Shown: positions 7,311 to 15,313 of the stretch, piece after piece
Numbering within the stretch: the stretch's first letter is position 1
Layout of the letters: every line of letters starts with the position of its first letter
Origin: a virus
Length of the DNA stretch: 20,420 nucleotides
Virus record (IMG/VR): IMGVR_UViG_3300010150_000247
Coordinates: 1 to 20,420 of that record
Reading direction: 5' to 3' (one strand)
Notes under the pieces: model-generated
What the model was told of the DNA's origin: nothing
The model's input: the letters and a program-made list of their open reading frames with translations, nothing else
Database searches by the model: none
Made by a program: the position numbers and the translations under genes

Positions 7311-8288
7311 TTACGCACCTGATTTCTTAATCTTCAGGATTGTGTTTGTGTCTGTTGCAGAGGACGATAAGTCTGAAGTGTCACGAAGACCGACAAAAGA
7401 CATATTCACAATACGTGAAGTTGGTCCGTCTACACCCACATCAGCAGAGTTAACTTTGATACGTGGGAATAAGAATGTTAGTGTATTTGTACCGTCACCA
7501 ACTGACACCTCTAGTGAAGACTCAGTCTCGTTCAAGAATCGGTTAAGCAGTGTATCATCTTCGAAGTACGCAGATACTGTCCCTTCTACGTTGATCATAC
7601 CAAACTCTAGTGCTGACGCTGTACTTTCACCGATAACCAATGTTGGAGCAAAGTTGTTAGTGATAGTAAAGTCAACAGCAGTGATCAATGTCAAAGCTGA
7701 ACCTAGAGAACCTACGTTACCTAACTTGATGTCACCTGAGTAAGCATCAAAAGGGGATTCTCCTGCAGAGGCATCTTGTGTCTTCTGTGTAGCAGATACT
7801 GACATGTCCTTACCCACAATACCGAAGGTTGTTGAAACCATTTGGTTTGGAGCCATAGAGACTGACATTGTGTTAACAGTACAACCACTGAACAAACGAG
7901 CTTGGTCGATGTCTGCAGCATAATCTTCTAGTGAGAAGAACTGTGGTGTTGTACCTGCGATAGCTGCGTGAGTAACTGTTGTAGAACCGTCACCTGCTGT
8001 AAAGCCTGTAGCGAAATCATTGTCTGACATTAGTGCAGCTTGTGTAAGTAAGTCGAACTCAGCGTGGCGAAGGTCAGCTACGATGTCTCCACCTACAACT
8101 CTGTTACCGTGACGGTCAACTCTTGGCTGACGGTCTGATTGAATGTCTGTACCTGCAACACGATCCTTCGATAAGTTCAAAGAGTGAGTGGTGAAAGGTA
8201 AGTTTTGAAAGTTTCCTGCAGGTGTTGTACCGAAAGTACTCTCTGCTAAGAAAGATAGTGTGGAACGTGAACCCTGTGCGAAGGCCAT
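7311..8288 (-). CDS. Major tail tube protein
   Basis: This 325-residue, Ser/Thr-rich beta protein has the start typical of a siphovirus tube protein family (Phage_TTP_12-like): MAFAQGSRSTLSFLAESTFGTTP. This is followed by LPFTTHSLNLSKDR and a QSDRQPRVDRHGNRVVGGDI segment. It polymerises into the tail tube around the tape measure. The gene lies after the tail terminator and before the chaperone pair, exactly where the tube gene is expected. The ribosome site is strong (TAGGAGAAAATAAATG). The protein is longer than the roughly 150-250 residues common for tube proteins, so an extra surface domain in the C-terminal half is likely. Expression should be high relative to the next gene, which fits the structured spacer after it. 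Confidence 0.9.
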   Translation of the reverse strand: MAFAQGSRSTLSFLAESTFGTTPAGNFQNLPFTTHSLNLSKDRVAGTDIQSDRQPRVDRHGNRVVGGDIVADLRHAEFDLLTQAALMSDNDFATGFTAGDGSTTVTHAAIAGTTPQFFSLEDYAADIDQARLFSGCTVNTMSVSMAPNQMVSTTFGIVGKDMSVSATQKTQDASAGESPFDAYSGDIKLGNVGSLGSALTLITAVDFTITNNFAPTLVIGESTASALEFGMINVEGTVSAYFEDDTLLNRFLNETESSLEVSVGDGTNTLTFLFPRIKVNSADVGVDGPTSRIVNMSFVGLRDTSDLSSSATDTNTILKIKKSGA

Positions 8289-8298
8289 TTATTTTCTC

Positions 8299-8706
8299 CT
8301 AATCATAAATATACCAACCAATGTTGATTGGAATGAAATACCAAGGGGAGTCTATTCTTCCTTCCCCCCTCTCAGCATAGTCTATAGAAACTGTTTTACC
8401 ATTGAATGTAATATCCGTTGTGGCCTCAAAGTCTTCTATTATGCTGTTGGCTAAGTTGTCACCATACAAAGGGCCATTGCCCTCTGCAACGAAACAATCA
8501 ACTCTGAATAAACCTAGATAGAGTTGTTGTGGATTACTACCTCTTACTGCAGGTCTGCGTGATGTTGGCGTAAAGGTTGGCCTAACCCAAGAGGTTCCTG
8601 TTGTCGGATCGTAATTTATATTCTCATAGGCAATATCTGGGATACCTGATACCTGAGAGAGCTTGTATTCTAATCCCCTCCTAATATCCTTGTATATGCT
8701 GCTCAT
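8299..8706 (-). CDS. Tail terminator (DUF4128-like)
   Basis: The 135-residue protein starts MSSIYKDIRRGLEYKLSQVSG and has a central beta region (YLGLFRVDCFVAEGNGPLYG, then NLANSIIEDFEA). This helix-beta-helix order is that of tail terminator proteins such as lambda gpU and DUF4128 members, which cap the tube end and join it to the head. It overlaps the preceding gp10-like gene by 4 bases (ATGA) and lies just before the tail tube gene, the conserved position for this function. No membrane segment or catalytic motif is visible. The family call rests on sequence pattern plus position. Confidence 0.8.
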   Translation of the reverse strand: MSSIYKDIRRGLEYKLSQVSGIPDIAYENINYDPTTGTSWVRPTFTPTSRRPAVRGSNPQQLYLGLFRVDCFVAEGNGPLYGDNLANSIIEDFEATTDITFNGKTVSIDYAERGEGRIDSPWYFIPINIGWYIYD

Positions 8707-9113
8707 CCAAATTGCCTTCTAGTTTTCGTATACACAAGATACCCACGAGAACTTCCGTTACCATCTTCTACAAATCTTGCGTGAGGACTGTCGTTTCTCA
8801 AGGTAATTCTTGTTACTATATCCATATCAATAGCGTTTATATCTGATAATAGATTAGAGAAACCACTTTGTTGCAGAGCTTCTCTGTTTTGTTTGCGAGG
8901 TTTTCCTTTGGAGGTTTTACCCCTAGCACGAGAGTTTGAGTTGTTAGCAAGCATACTATGTGAGGTAACATACGCACCAGTATCTACAGGGGAAACTGAA
9001 GTAACAAACTGTGCAATATCTGTTAGTCTATCTCGTATTGCATCTTCTTTAGCTTCTTTAATCTTGAATGTAACCTGTCTAAATACTTCTGCGTTCTTTA
9101 GATTGTTTGCCAT
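8703..9113 (-). CDS. HK97 gp10-like neck/tail component
   Basis: The 136-residue basic protein shows the marks of the HK97 gp10 family: an N-terminal helix (VTFKIKEAKEDAIRDRLTDI), then SPVDTGAYVTSHS, and near the end NDSPHARFVEDG. Members act in head-tail joining and are always encoded between the head-closure protein and the tail terminator, as here. It begins at the stop of the upstream gene (TAATG) and overlaps the next start by 4 bases, so translation is probably coupled. A Lys/Arg-rich loop (ARGKTSKGKPRKQNRE) sits in the middle. Confidence 0.88.
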   Translation of the reverse strand: MANNLKNAEVFRQVTFKIKEAKEDAIRDRLTDIAQFVTSVSPVDTGAYVTSHSMLANNSNSRARGKTSKGKPRKQNREALQQSGFSNLLSDINAIDMDIVTRITLRNDSPHARFVEDGNGSSRGYLVYTKTRRQFG

Positions 9114-9466
9114 TATTCACTCACATCACAGATATAGCAAAGAGCCTGACCACCAGAATAAAGCGTTAGAACATTTGTTATATTCACTTTATTTCCGTTG
9201 CCAGTAATCTCATCGTCAGTGTCTGGACTAACAGCTAAACCTAAAGCTGCTATAACACACTTGCGACCGCCTCTTACAAAGTTCTCAGGGTCAATAACAC
9301 CTAGATTATATGTATAGAAATACCCTGTAATGGAATGTGTATCTACTGAACTAGAAGATGATGAACTGGTCTGAGGATTATAGCTTCCGTATGTAATTTT
9401 ACGGAGCGTAAGATCTTCTCCATGTTCCTCTACAAGTTTAAGGACATCGTAAGCTCTGAAGGCCAT
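9113..9466 (-). CDS. Head closure (stopper) protein
   Basis: This 117-residue beta-rich protein lies between the connector (9466-9930) and the gp10-like gene. Visible segments are DVLKLVEEHGEDLTLRKITYG, a polyserine linker (SSSSSSS near residue 37), TGYFYTYNLGVIDPENFVRGG, and a final strand pair (VLTLYSGGQALCYICDVSE). The pattern fits head-closure proteins of the gp16/SPP1 or FII type, which stop DNA leakage after packaging and form the tail docking surface. The start is coupled to the upstream stop by TAATG. The assignment relies on gene order as much as on sequence. Confidence 0.75.
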   Translation of the reverse strand: MAFRAYDVLKLVEEHGEDLTLRKITYGSYNPQTSSSSSSSVDTHSITGYFYTYNLGVIDPENFVRGGRKCVIAALGLAVSPDTDDEITGNGNKVNITNVLTLYSGGQALCYICDVSE

Positions 9467-9930
9467 TAGTCAAAATCCGAAATGTATTGCTCATCTGAGG
9501 GTGGGTTGTCAAACTGACCTTTATGAAAAGCAGGATCAGGACGGTCTGTAAGTTGTCTGTTGGCTTTGATTGCAGCATTAGAAATGCCACCTGCACGAAT
9601 ACTAGCAGATGTCATAGAGTATTTTTGACCTTGTTCTCTAAGGTCTGCAGAAAGGGCCTTATACTGTTTAGCTAAATCGCTATAGTTAGCTGATAAGGCC
9701 CCATCTAATGAGGTAGTAACTTTACGAGCAAATTGTGCAGCAATTGTTCCTGCTGACCAAGCTGCAGAGAAATAGACGTTATCATTAGCTTCTGACAATG
9801 CGAAAGTTATTTCTTCATTCTTGATTAACTGATCGTTTGTATCAGTATCTCCTATCAGAAGTCTTACAACATTTAACCGACCTGCAGCCGTAGTAGTTGT
9901 AAGAACGCTTTCGTCATATGTCCAAGCCAT
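9466..9930 (-). CDS. Head-tail connector (adaptor) protein
   Basis: The 154-residue helical protein contains LNVVRLLIGDTDTNDQLIKN followed by EEITFALSEANDNVYFSAAW and AAQFARKVTT. This is a pattern I know well from connector or adaptor proteins of phages of Alphaproteobacteria and related prophages (helix-turn with LIGDTD, then a four-helix core). It would form the ring below the portal. The C-terminal part (DRPDPAFHKGQFDNP) is probably an extended arm. It begins inside a TAATG at the stop of the previous gene. Confidence 0.82.
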   Translation of the reverse strand: MAWTYDESVLTTTTAAGRLNVVRLLIGDTDTNDQLIKNEEITFALSEANDNVYFSAAWSAGTIAAQFARKVTTSLDGALSANYSDLAKQYKALSADLREQGQKYSMTSASIRAGGISNAAIKANRQLTDRPDPAFHKGQFDNPPSDEQYISDFD

Positions 9931-10328
9931 TAGTCAGCCTCTATCTCACCGTAGTTGGCTCTCCAAGAACGGATAAGCCCACATTGTTTTGCATGAATAG
10001 TTGACCGCTTACATTTCTTGCGATCAAATGCTTCTTTCGTTAAAGTCTTCTCTTTAACCTTGTCATTGATTGTATCTACTAGGATGTGTAGTTCTTCTAC
10101 AGACATCTCCTCTAGTCCATCACCAACTTTAGGTTTTACTGAGATTTCCAGATCTTCATTGTGATGTAAGTGGTGCTCGTTATACATACGTTCAATGTTC
10201 GCTTTAGGCAAACCTCGCTCCACCCAAGGAACGAGATCACCTTTTGCATAACGCTTACCATTCATAAGTAATCCTTGTGGATTTCTAACGAAGATTGGCT
10301 TGTCGTATTGAAATGGTGGTCGGGTCAT
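9930..10328 (-). CDS. Unknown protein between capsid and connector genes
   Basis: I do not recognise this 132-residue basic protein. It starts MTRPPFQYDKPIFVRNPQGL and has a small beta part (LLMNGKRYAKGDLVPW), an HHLHHN cluster near residue 55, then acidic helices (EEMSVEELHILVDTINDKVKEK). The end carries two cysteines in a basic context (KKCKRSTIHAKQCGLIRSW). The ribosome site is good (AAGGAG, 8 bases before ATG). Its position after the major capsid gene, followed by the connector, suggests a minor head or head-completion protein. Metal binding by the His/Cys residues is possible but not shown. Confidence 0.75.
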   Translation of the reverse strand: MTRPPFQYDKPIFVRNPQGLLMNGKRYAKGDLVPWVERGLPKANIERMYNEHHLHHNEDLEISVKPKVGDGLEEMSVEELHILVDTINDKVKEKTLTKEAFDRKKCKRSTIHAKQCGLIRSWRANYGEIEAD

Positions 10329-10339
10329 TCACCTACTCC

Positions 10340-11350
10340 TTATGACAAGATTGTGTTGAAGAATACACCTAGATCAGCACCTACAACCTTTTGGTCGTAA
10401 GCCATGTTTGCTTCTAGGAGTTCTGCAACACCTTCTACACGTAGGAAATCGCCAGTATATGAACGGATGTCAATACCATAACCAGATGCGTTATCTAGTT
10501 CATTCCATGTGAAGTTGTAACCTGCTGATGGAACCATCAATCCTGAAGATGCAGGAGCGTAGTACAATGCAGCTTTCTTAGTTGCTACAAAGTCTAATGA
10601 TTCTGTTAAGCCTTCTGCAGCAGAGTTTTCGATTGCGTCTACAATGTAGTACTCAGCAACCTCAAAGATTTCTGCTAGTTTAGCTTGTGTTACCAAAGCA
10701 GTGTTGGTTACAGTTGCGCCGCCGTTGATACGTGCAAGTACGTCTGGGTGGTTGACTAGTGTATCGTGAACGTCACGAGTAACAACCATTTTATTTGGCT
10801 TGAAACCACCAGATGCTTTTTGCATTGCTCTTCGAGCAGCAGTTACGTCAACGATTGGAGTTGAGTTTGTGTAGTCATCCCACTGTGTAACCTCTGTAGC
10901 AAGGTTATTGTCAGCATTAGCAACACCATCATACTCTGTTGTCCAGAGGTTTGTGGCAAAGAATGTTGACATCCAACGGCTTTCACGGTCAATCAATAGA
11001 TTGTGTGTTAGCATTTCTGATGCACCTCTTCGGATGTCCAAAGCTGTGTCAGCGTTAGCTAGTGTTTCGAAGTCAAAGTCTGTTGACAATGAACGGACTT
11101 CTGCAGTGTATGTCTGTGTTGAGAGTGACATACCGACACGTTGTGAGCGTGTGCGTGGAGCACGAGCTTTTACATCGTTGCGGAAGAAGTCTGCACGATT
11201 ATATTCGTAGAACTTGTTGGTCTTCTTATCAACAGCTACATTTGGGAAAACCTTATCAGCGATAAAGTTATTCTGGTCTTGTAGGTACGCAATAGTCAGA
11301 TTTGTTAATGGCTGATCTATATGTACCTGTGATGCGGTTAGCATAGGCAT
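10340..11350 (-). CDS. Major capsid protein (HK97-fold type)
   Basis: The 336-residue protein has the features of a phage major capsid protein: an N-terminal arm (MLTASQVHIDQPLTNLTIAY), then FIADKVFPNVAVDKKTNKFY, RADFFRNDVKARAPRTRSQR, and a helix typical of the P-domain (DIRRGASEMLTHNLLIDRE). Further on come NKMVVTRDVHDTLVNHPDV and DFLRVEGVAELLEANMAY. It follows scaffold and decoration genes, the usual order. Ribosome site AAGGAAC is well placed. There is no sign of an N-terminal delta domain, which fits the presence of a separate scaffold gene. The HK97 fold is inferred from family resemblance. Confidence 0.9.
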   Translation of the reverse strand: MPMLTASQVHIDQPLTNLTIAYLQDQNNFIADKVFPNVAVDKKTNKFYEYNRADFFRNDVKARAPRTRSQRVGMSLSTQTYTAEVRSLSTDFDFETLANADTALDIRRGASEMLTHNLLIDRESRWMSTFFATNLWTTEYDGVANADNNLATEVTQWDDYTNSTPIVDVTAARRAMQKASGGFKPNKMVVTRDVHDTLVNHPDVLARINGGATVTNTALVTQAKLAEIFEVAEYYIVDAIENSAAEGLTESLDFVATKKAALYYAPASSGLMVPSAGYNFTWNELDNASGYGIDIRSYTGDFLRVEGVAELLEANMAYDQKVVGADLGVFFNTILS

Positions 11351-11376
11351 TATATATGTTCCTTCTTATCTATGGA

Positions 11377-11766
11377 TTATGATTGATCAGAAGAGTTGCC
11401 GCCTTGGATCAATTCGATACCGAATACTTGACCATTTGCAGCGTCTTCTAGTGCATAACCCATTGTGATTGCTGATGCTGATGATGATGTAGAAAGCTCT
11501 ATTGCATCACCGGATGCATCTGTGCAAACTTCATCTCCTGCGGTAACAGTGCCACCTGCAGTAACCATCGTTTTGCCAGAAATAACAACAGTTGCTTCTG
11601 AGCCTGAAGCAGGGTCATTAGAAAGAACACCAATGCAACGCTCTGCGTCACCATCAGCTAGATCTATTTGACCGTCAGCTTCAAGGGTTACAAATTTAAA
11701 TTGAGAAGAAGATAGATCCTCTCCTGCAATGAATGTACGTGTCTCACGAGATTCTTGTACAGCCAT
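11377..11766 (-). CDS. Capsid decoration protein (DUF2190-like)
   Basis: This 129-residue beta-rich protein contains the pattern of DUF2190/decoration proteins: FIAGEDLSSSQFKFVTLEAD, RCIGVLSNDPASGSEATVVI, then a GTVTAGDEVCTDASG turn and GYALEDAANGQ. Such proteins form beta-barrel trimers or spikes on the capsid surface and stabilise it. It lies between scaffold and major capsid genes, the standard place. The start follows the scaffold stop within a few bases, with AAGGATGAG as the ribosome site. Confidence 0.87.
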   Translation of the reverse strand: MAVQESRETRTFIAGEDLSSSQFKFVTLEADGQIDLADGDAERCIGVLSNDPASGSEATVVISGKTMVTAGGTVTAGDEVCTDASGDAIELSTSSSASAITMGYALEDAANGQVFGIELIQGGNSSDQS

Positions 11767-11768
11767 GA

Positions 11769-12545
11769 TTACTCATCCTTTTCATAAGTTTTAGCAATAA
11801 GGGATTTACCCTCTGCTGTTTTACTGATGGCATCAAAAGCAGCGTATTTGTTGACACTATGCTCTTTAGCATGTGCCTCTACCATCTTATCTAATTTAGT
11901 TTGTGGGTCATGCATGTCACCATCGACAACCTTTTCCCCAGTTTCATCCATAGCAGCGGAAAAAGCAGCGTCTGCTCCTTTAAGTGCTTCTAAGACTTTT
12001 TCATCACCTTTGATAACATCAAGGAGTTGCATAGCAACCTCAACATTAAAGTGCGGTAATTCAGCTTCAGCAGACTTTCGTAACTCAGCTTGATGCTTTT
12101 GTACTTCTGCTTCTTCAAGAGCTTTCAAAACAGGAGCAGGGATATCTGATTTAACAACCATCTCACCACTTACTTCAATTGTTTCTACTTCTTCTTTCTT
12201 TGTGATTTCGTCAGCTTTGATTACAAAGCCATTCTCAATAAGAGCTTTACGGAGATTTTGATTATCAGCTTTTAGTGCCTCAACTTCAACCTCTAGGCTC
12301 AGATCAACTTCTTCATCGGACTTTTTCATGTCCATATTATAGGCTTTCATAGCCTCTTCTTCATTCATTCCTTTGTCCATGTAGGGCTTTAGTTTTGCCT
12401 TCATGTCATCGGACATTTTTTCGACTTCATTAGTCATATCAGATTCCTCTGTGTCTCGCTTAAATAAAGCAACCTTGGCAGACGCATTAGCAGGGCGATC
12501 CACCAGAGATAACTCATCAAGCTCTAGTTGTTTAAGAAGGTTCAT
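11769..12545 (-). CDS. Capsid scaffold protein carrying an XkdF-like tail at its N-terminus
   Basis: The 258-residue acidic protein is mostly helical and coiled (VEVEALKADNQNLRKALIEN; VQKHQAELRKSAEAEL), with a C-terminal helix block (TKLDKMVEAHAKEHSVNKYA) typical of scaffold/capsid-assembly proteins. Unusually, it begins LELDELSLVDRPANASAK, a motif normally found just after the catalytic serine in XkdF-type proteases. It overlaps the upstream protease gene by 14 bases. The ATG has its own strong ribosome site (AAGGAGAG, 7 bases before). It is expected to be cleaved by the protease during maturation. Scaffold function is inferred from composition and position before the capsid gene. Confidence 0.83.
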   Translation of the reverse strand: MNLLKQLELDELSLVDRPANASAKVALFKRDTEESDMTNEVEKMSDDMKAKLKPYMDKGMNEEEAMKAYNMDMKKSDEEVDLSLEVEVEALKADNQNLRKALIENGFVIKADEITKKEEVETIEVSGEMVVKSDIPAPVLKALEEAEVQKHQAELRKSAEAELPHFNVEVAMQLLDVIKGDEKVLEALKGADAAFSAAMDETGEKVVDGDMHDPQTKLDKMVEAHAKEHSVNKYAAFDAISKTAEGKSLIAKTYEKDE

Positions 12546-13923
12546 CTAATCTCTCCTTAATTGCTCGACCGCCAATGCTGAAGGCCGCAAGTTCACCAGA
12601 TTTGACCATGTTCCAGACTTTATCATCGTAGACTTTATAAGCTACAATCCACCCTTCACGATCACTCTGTATGCCAAGGCTATCACCAATCTCTTTGGTA
12701 ATTGGTAAGGAATGAATAACCATCCCTGTTTGTTCGCCTTTGTGCATTGTTTTACCGACACGTACATTCTCCATGAAATCATTCACGGCTTTAACCAACG
12801 TGTCTGGCTCGATTATGTCACCCTGACGGTCAACTACTCGTTCACCTTTCTCAGTAATGACTGAGGCCCATCCGTAGACTATACGCTGTTCATCGTCAGT
12901 CTTTAGGATCTGGCCTTCGATATCTTTTGTTAAATCAGTCACTGATCTACCCTTCTCCCACATACGGCAAGACCAATAACGAGCAGAAGTCTTATCTGAT
13001 GCGGTATCGCAAGAATGTCTGCTACGGAAGTTAGATCTAGCCTTGGGGTCATCTCTACGTATTTCCATATTAGGATCACCAAAAGTAACTTTCTTGGTTT
13101 TGTCTCCGTCCTTTACATAAACTCCAAACTTCTTACTTGAGCCTTTAGGGAGTCTGAAGGGCTTGTTTAGTGGCTTATCTGCCTTATCAACTTGCTCCTG
13201 CGTTGGTAAATCGCCTCCATCCCATACTTGTGACTTCCTTGTACTAAGAGGATGTTTAGAAGGTAGGAGATCAGTATCATGCTTACCACTACGGAAGCGA
13301 CCTGTACGAATGGTGCGTAAGAAATTGTTGACACGAGCCATAGCCCATTGTTCGGGAGATGAGACGTTAGGACGAACCGATGATGGGTTTGTCTTATATG
13401 CACCTACACCTCTATTATAAACCTGACGCAGCATAGAGGTAGTTACCTTACCTTTGCCACCATTTTTTTCATTGTGCTCTTTTACTTTAGATGCAAGAGT
13501 ACTAGTTTCTACTTTAGTTACTTCTTGAATAACTACAGATAAGATACGAGCCAAGAGATCATCTTCACTCTCTTCTTGCTCCTGTGGCATGTGTTTAATA
13601 CCTGCAAGCTCTTTGTGGTAGTTGAGGTATTCTTCATGCGTTCTTGATGGCATGTAATAGATATTAGCACCAACTTCATGAGTATGGATTTCACCATCAA
13701 AACCTAACATAAAAGATCTGCTACGAGCTTCTGAGGGGCTAGTGAAAATATCGTCATCCATTTGACGTTTCTTCACTGCAGCCCAAGCTGACTGAAAGGC
13801 TCTCTGTTCGTTTTTACTATCTTCTAACACTGAATTAAACACTCTTCTAAATTGTGTATGCTTGTCTTCTGGTACAGTTTGTCTTACTGCTTTAGGAAGC
13901 TCTGCGTTACTAGAATATGGCAT
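12532..13923 (-). CDS. ChaB domain / XkdF-like prohead protease fusion
   Basis: The 463-residue protein combines several modules. Residues 1-52 are a ChaB-like domain (PYSSNAELPKAVRQTVPED, then FNSVL and AFQSAWAAVKKR). Residues about 150-220 form a conserved phage block (DUF5824-like; LRQVYNRGVGAYKTNP, QWAMARVNNFLR). Residues about 255-315 form a basic block ending in RYWSCRMW with conserved cysteines. Residues about 335-455 are XkdF-like (IVYGWASVITEKGERVVDRQ). The likely catalytic residues are His394 (MHKG) and Ser449 (FSIGG), as in HK97-type prohead proteases. It would process scaffold and possibly capsid proteins. It starts in a TAATG overlap and ends inside the scaffold gene, soon after the catalytic serine. 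Confidence 0.85.
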   Translation of the reverse strand: MPYSSNAELPKAVRQTVPEDKHTQFRRVFNSVLEDSKNEQRAFQSAWAAVKKRQMDDDIFTSPSEARSRSFMLGFDGEIHTHEVGANIYYMPSRTHEEYLNYHKELAGIKHMPQEQEESEDDLLARILSVVIQEVTKVETSTLASKVKEHNEKNGGKGKVTTSMLRQVYNRGVGAYKTNPSSVRPNVSSPEQWAMARVNNFLRTIRTGRFRSGKHDTDLLPSKHPLSTRKSQVWDGGDLPTQEQVDKADKPLNKPFRLPKGSSKKFGVYVKDGDKTKKVTFGDPNMEIRRDDPKARSNFRSRHSCDTASDKTSARYWSCRMWEKGRSVTDLTKDIEGQILKTDDEQRIVYGWASVITEKGERVVDRQGDIIEPDTLVKAVNDFMENVRVGKTMHKGEQTGMVIHSLPITKEIGDSLGIQSDREGWIVAYKVYDDKVWNMVKSGELAAFSIGGRAIKERLDEPS

Positions 13924-15302
13924 TATAAAACCTTGGCTATATAACCTTTAAAAATACCGAATACGACTAGGTTATTAGTTTCTGTCTCACATCGAATACG
14001 GATATCAGAATTTTTGGGTACAATCATAGGTGGATCTAGAGGTATTTCTGTTGCTCCTCCATTTGTAGATGCTGTAAAGCAACCTACTTGTCTAAATACT
14101 TTACCTACCTGTTTAATCTCAGGATAAAAGTCTACAGAACCTGATTGTTTTGCGCTAACCGCCCCATAGAAACTTGTCATAATAAAGTAATCATTTTTAC
14201 TGAAGGTAGTTGCAGCTTTGAAGGACTGTTGAAATCCTTGCGGAATATCAATGTGTATCTTGGTTGCGTCTGTAGGAACCCCACCTGATAAGGCAGTATT
14301 TTCGTATGCTACAACACGGCCAACGAGTTCTGTGCTATCGCTGTTGTAGATACGAGATACACGAGCTAGGTCTGTATTGAGAGCAACCGTGTTCTGACCA
14401 TTTAGTGTCGCAGTCTGACTAACGAAAGTAAACTCACTGTTACTTAGTGTGTGACCTTCAATCGTAACCTCTTGGGTGTCAGATGCAGAGGAGGAGGATA
14501 CGTGGGAAATAGAGTTTGTAGAAAGGTAAGTCTCATTTCCACCAACACTCCAAACCGTTTCTAAACTACCTGTGCCTAACTGTGCTGAACGACCAAACTT
14601 AACAAGAGACTTTGCCTTACGGTCAATAGAGACTTTGTCCCCATAAGTCTGTTGTATTTCACGCTCACCTTGGACAAGCCTTCCGTCAGGAACTTCATAA
14701 GCTCTGCGTGTCCAACCACCAATCATTTGTTGTATTTCCTGTGTTTCTTGGGCGAGGATTGCATCTGGGTCAGAAGCGGCATCTATGTCAGGCGTTAGAG
14801 TGACAATGGAATTTGGTGTTAAGTCGTGGACTTGTGTTAAGCTTGTGTTATCTAAGCTTGGAGTGCCACTTAGTAAATTATCTGCAGTTAACGGAGTAAT
14901 CTCAGTAAGTGTAGTATTAGCTACTAGAGATGTTCCTGCAGTAAATCCATCGGGTGTCAGGCTATGGATTTGGGTAATAGCTAAAGTAGCTAAAACAGGA
15001 TTGCCAGATTCAAAGCTGACTGTTCCTAGATCGTGATTTTGTACTAGTGTGACACTAGGAACTGAGGGGGGATCTGTTTCTAGGGCGGTAGTCGAGAAGG
15101 TTTCTGCTTCTGACATTGCCAAGTCAGATACAACAGAATTACCTGTAAGAATATCTGACGGTGTTAAGTCGTGGACTTGGGTAAGTGAAGCGTTAGCTAC
15201 TGAGGGAGCTTGAGCAGCAATGTTACTTGCCGTTAGCTCTATGTTGACTATGCCCCCATCATCGCCTAAAGGACTAGAGGCTAATGGGGAGAAGCCTACC
15301 AT
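13923..15302 (-). CDS. Repeat-containing virion surface protein (decoration or fibre)
   Basis: The 459-residue protein has two parts. Residues 20 to about 180 are some seven imperfect repeats of exactly 23 residues with the consensus (D)LTPxxIxxGxPxVxNTxLTQVH. The rest is a beta-rich C-terminal domain (RRAYEVPDGRLVQGEREIQQ at 205-225, ending LVVFGIFKGYIAKVL). I know both elements separately from marine phage virion proteins of unassigned function. The position between portal and protease suggests a head-associated appendage rather than a tail fibre, but this is inference. Its start is preceded by the same sequence that precedes the gene at 839, as part of a duplicated segment. The ribosome site is AGGTAAATAAATG, moderate. 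Confidence 0.82.
   Translation of the reverse strand: MVGFSPLASSPLGDDGGIVNIELTASNIAAQAPSVANASLTQVHDLTPSDILTGNSVVSDLAMSEAETFSTTALETDPPSVPSVTLVQNHDLGTVSFESGNPVLATLAITQIHSLTPDGFTAGTSLVANTTLTEITPLTADNLLSGTPSLDNTSLTQVHDLTPNSIVTLTPDIDAASDPDAILAQETQEIQQMIGGWTRRAYEVPDGRLVQGEREIQQTYGDKVSIDRKAKSLVKFGRSAQLGTGSLETVWSVGGNETYLSTNSISHVSSSSASDTQEVTIEGHTLSNSEFTFVSQTATLNGQNTVALNTDLARVSRIYNSDSTELVGRVVAYENTALSGGVPTDATKIHIDIPQGFQQSFKAATTFSKNDYFIMTSFYGAVSAKQSGSVDFYPEIKQVGKVFRQVGCFTASTNGGATEIPLDPPMIVPKNSDIRIRCETETNNLVVFGIFKGYIAKVL
14765..15245 (-). repeat. Seven tandem 69-base (23-residue) repeats
   Basis: The coding repeats keep a strict 23-residue register. A 20-base stretch, ggtgttaagtcgtggacttg on the plus strand, is identical at 14815-14834 and 15160-15179. 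These copies are 345 bases apart, exactly five units of 69. Most other units have diverged at DNA level but keep Leu-Thr-Pro and the Leu-Thr-Gln-x-His ends. Confidence 0.8.
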
Positions 15303-15313
15303 TTATTTACCTG

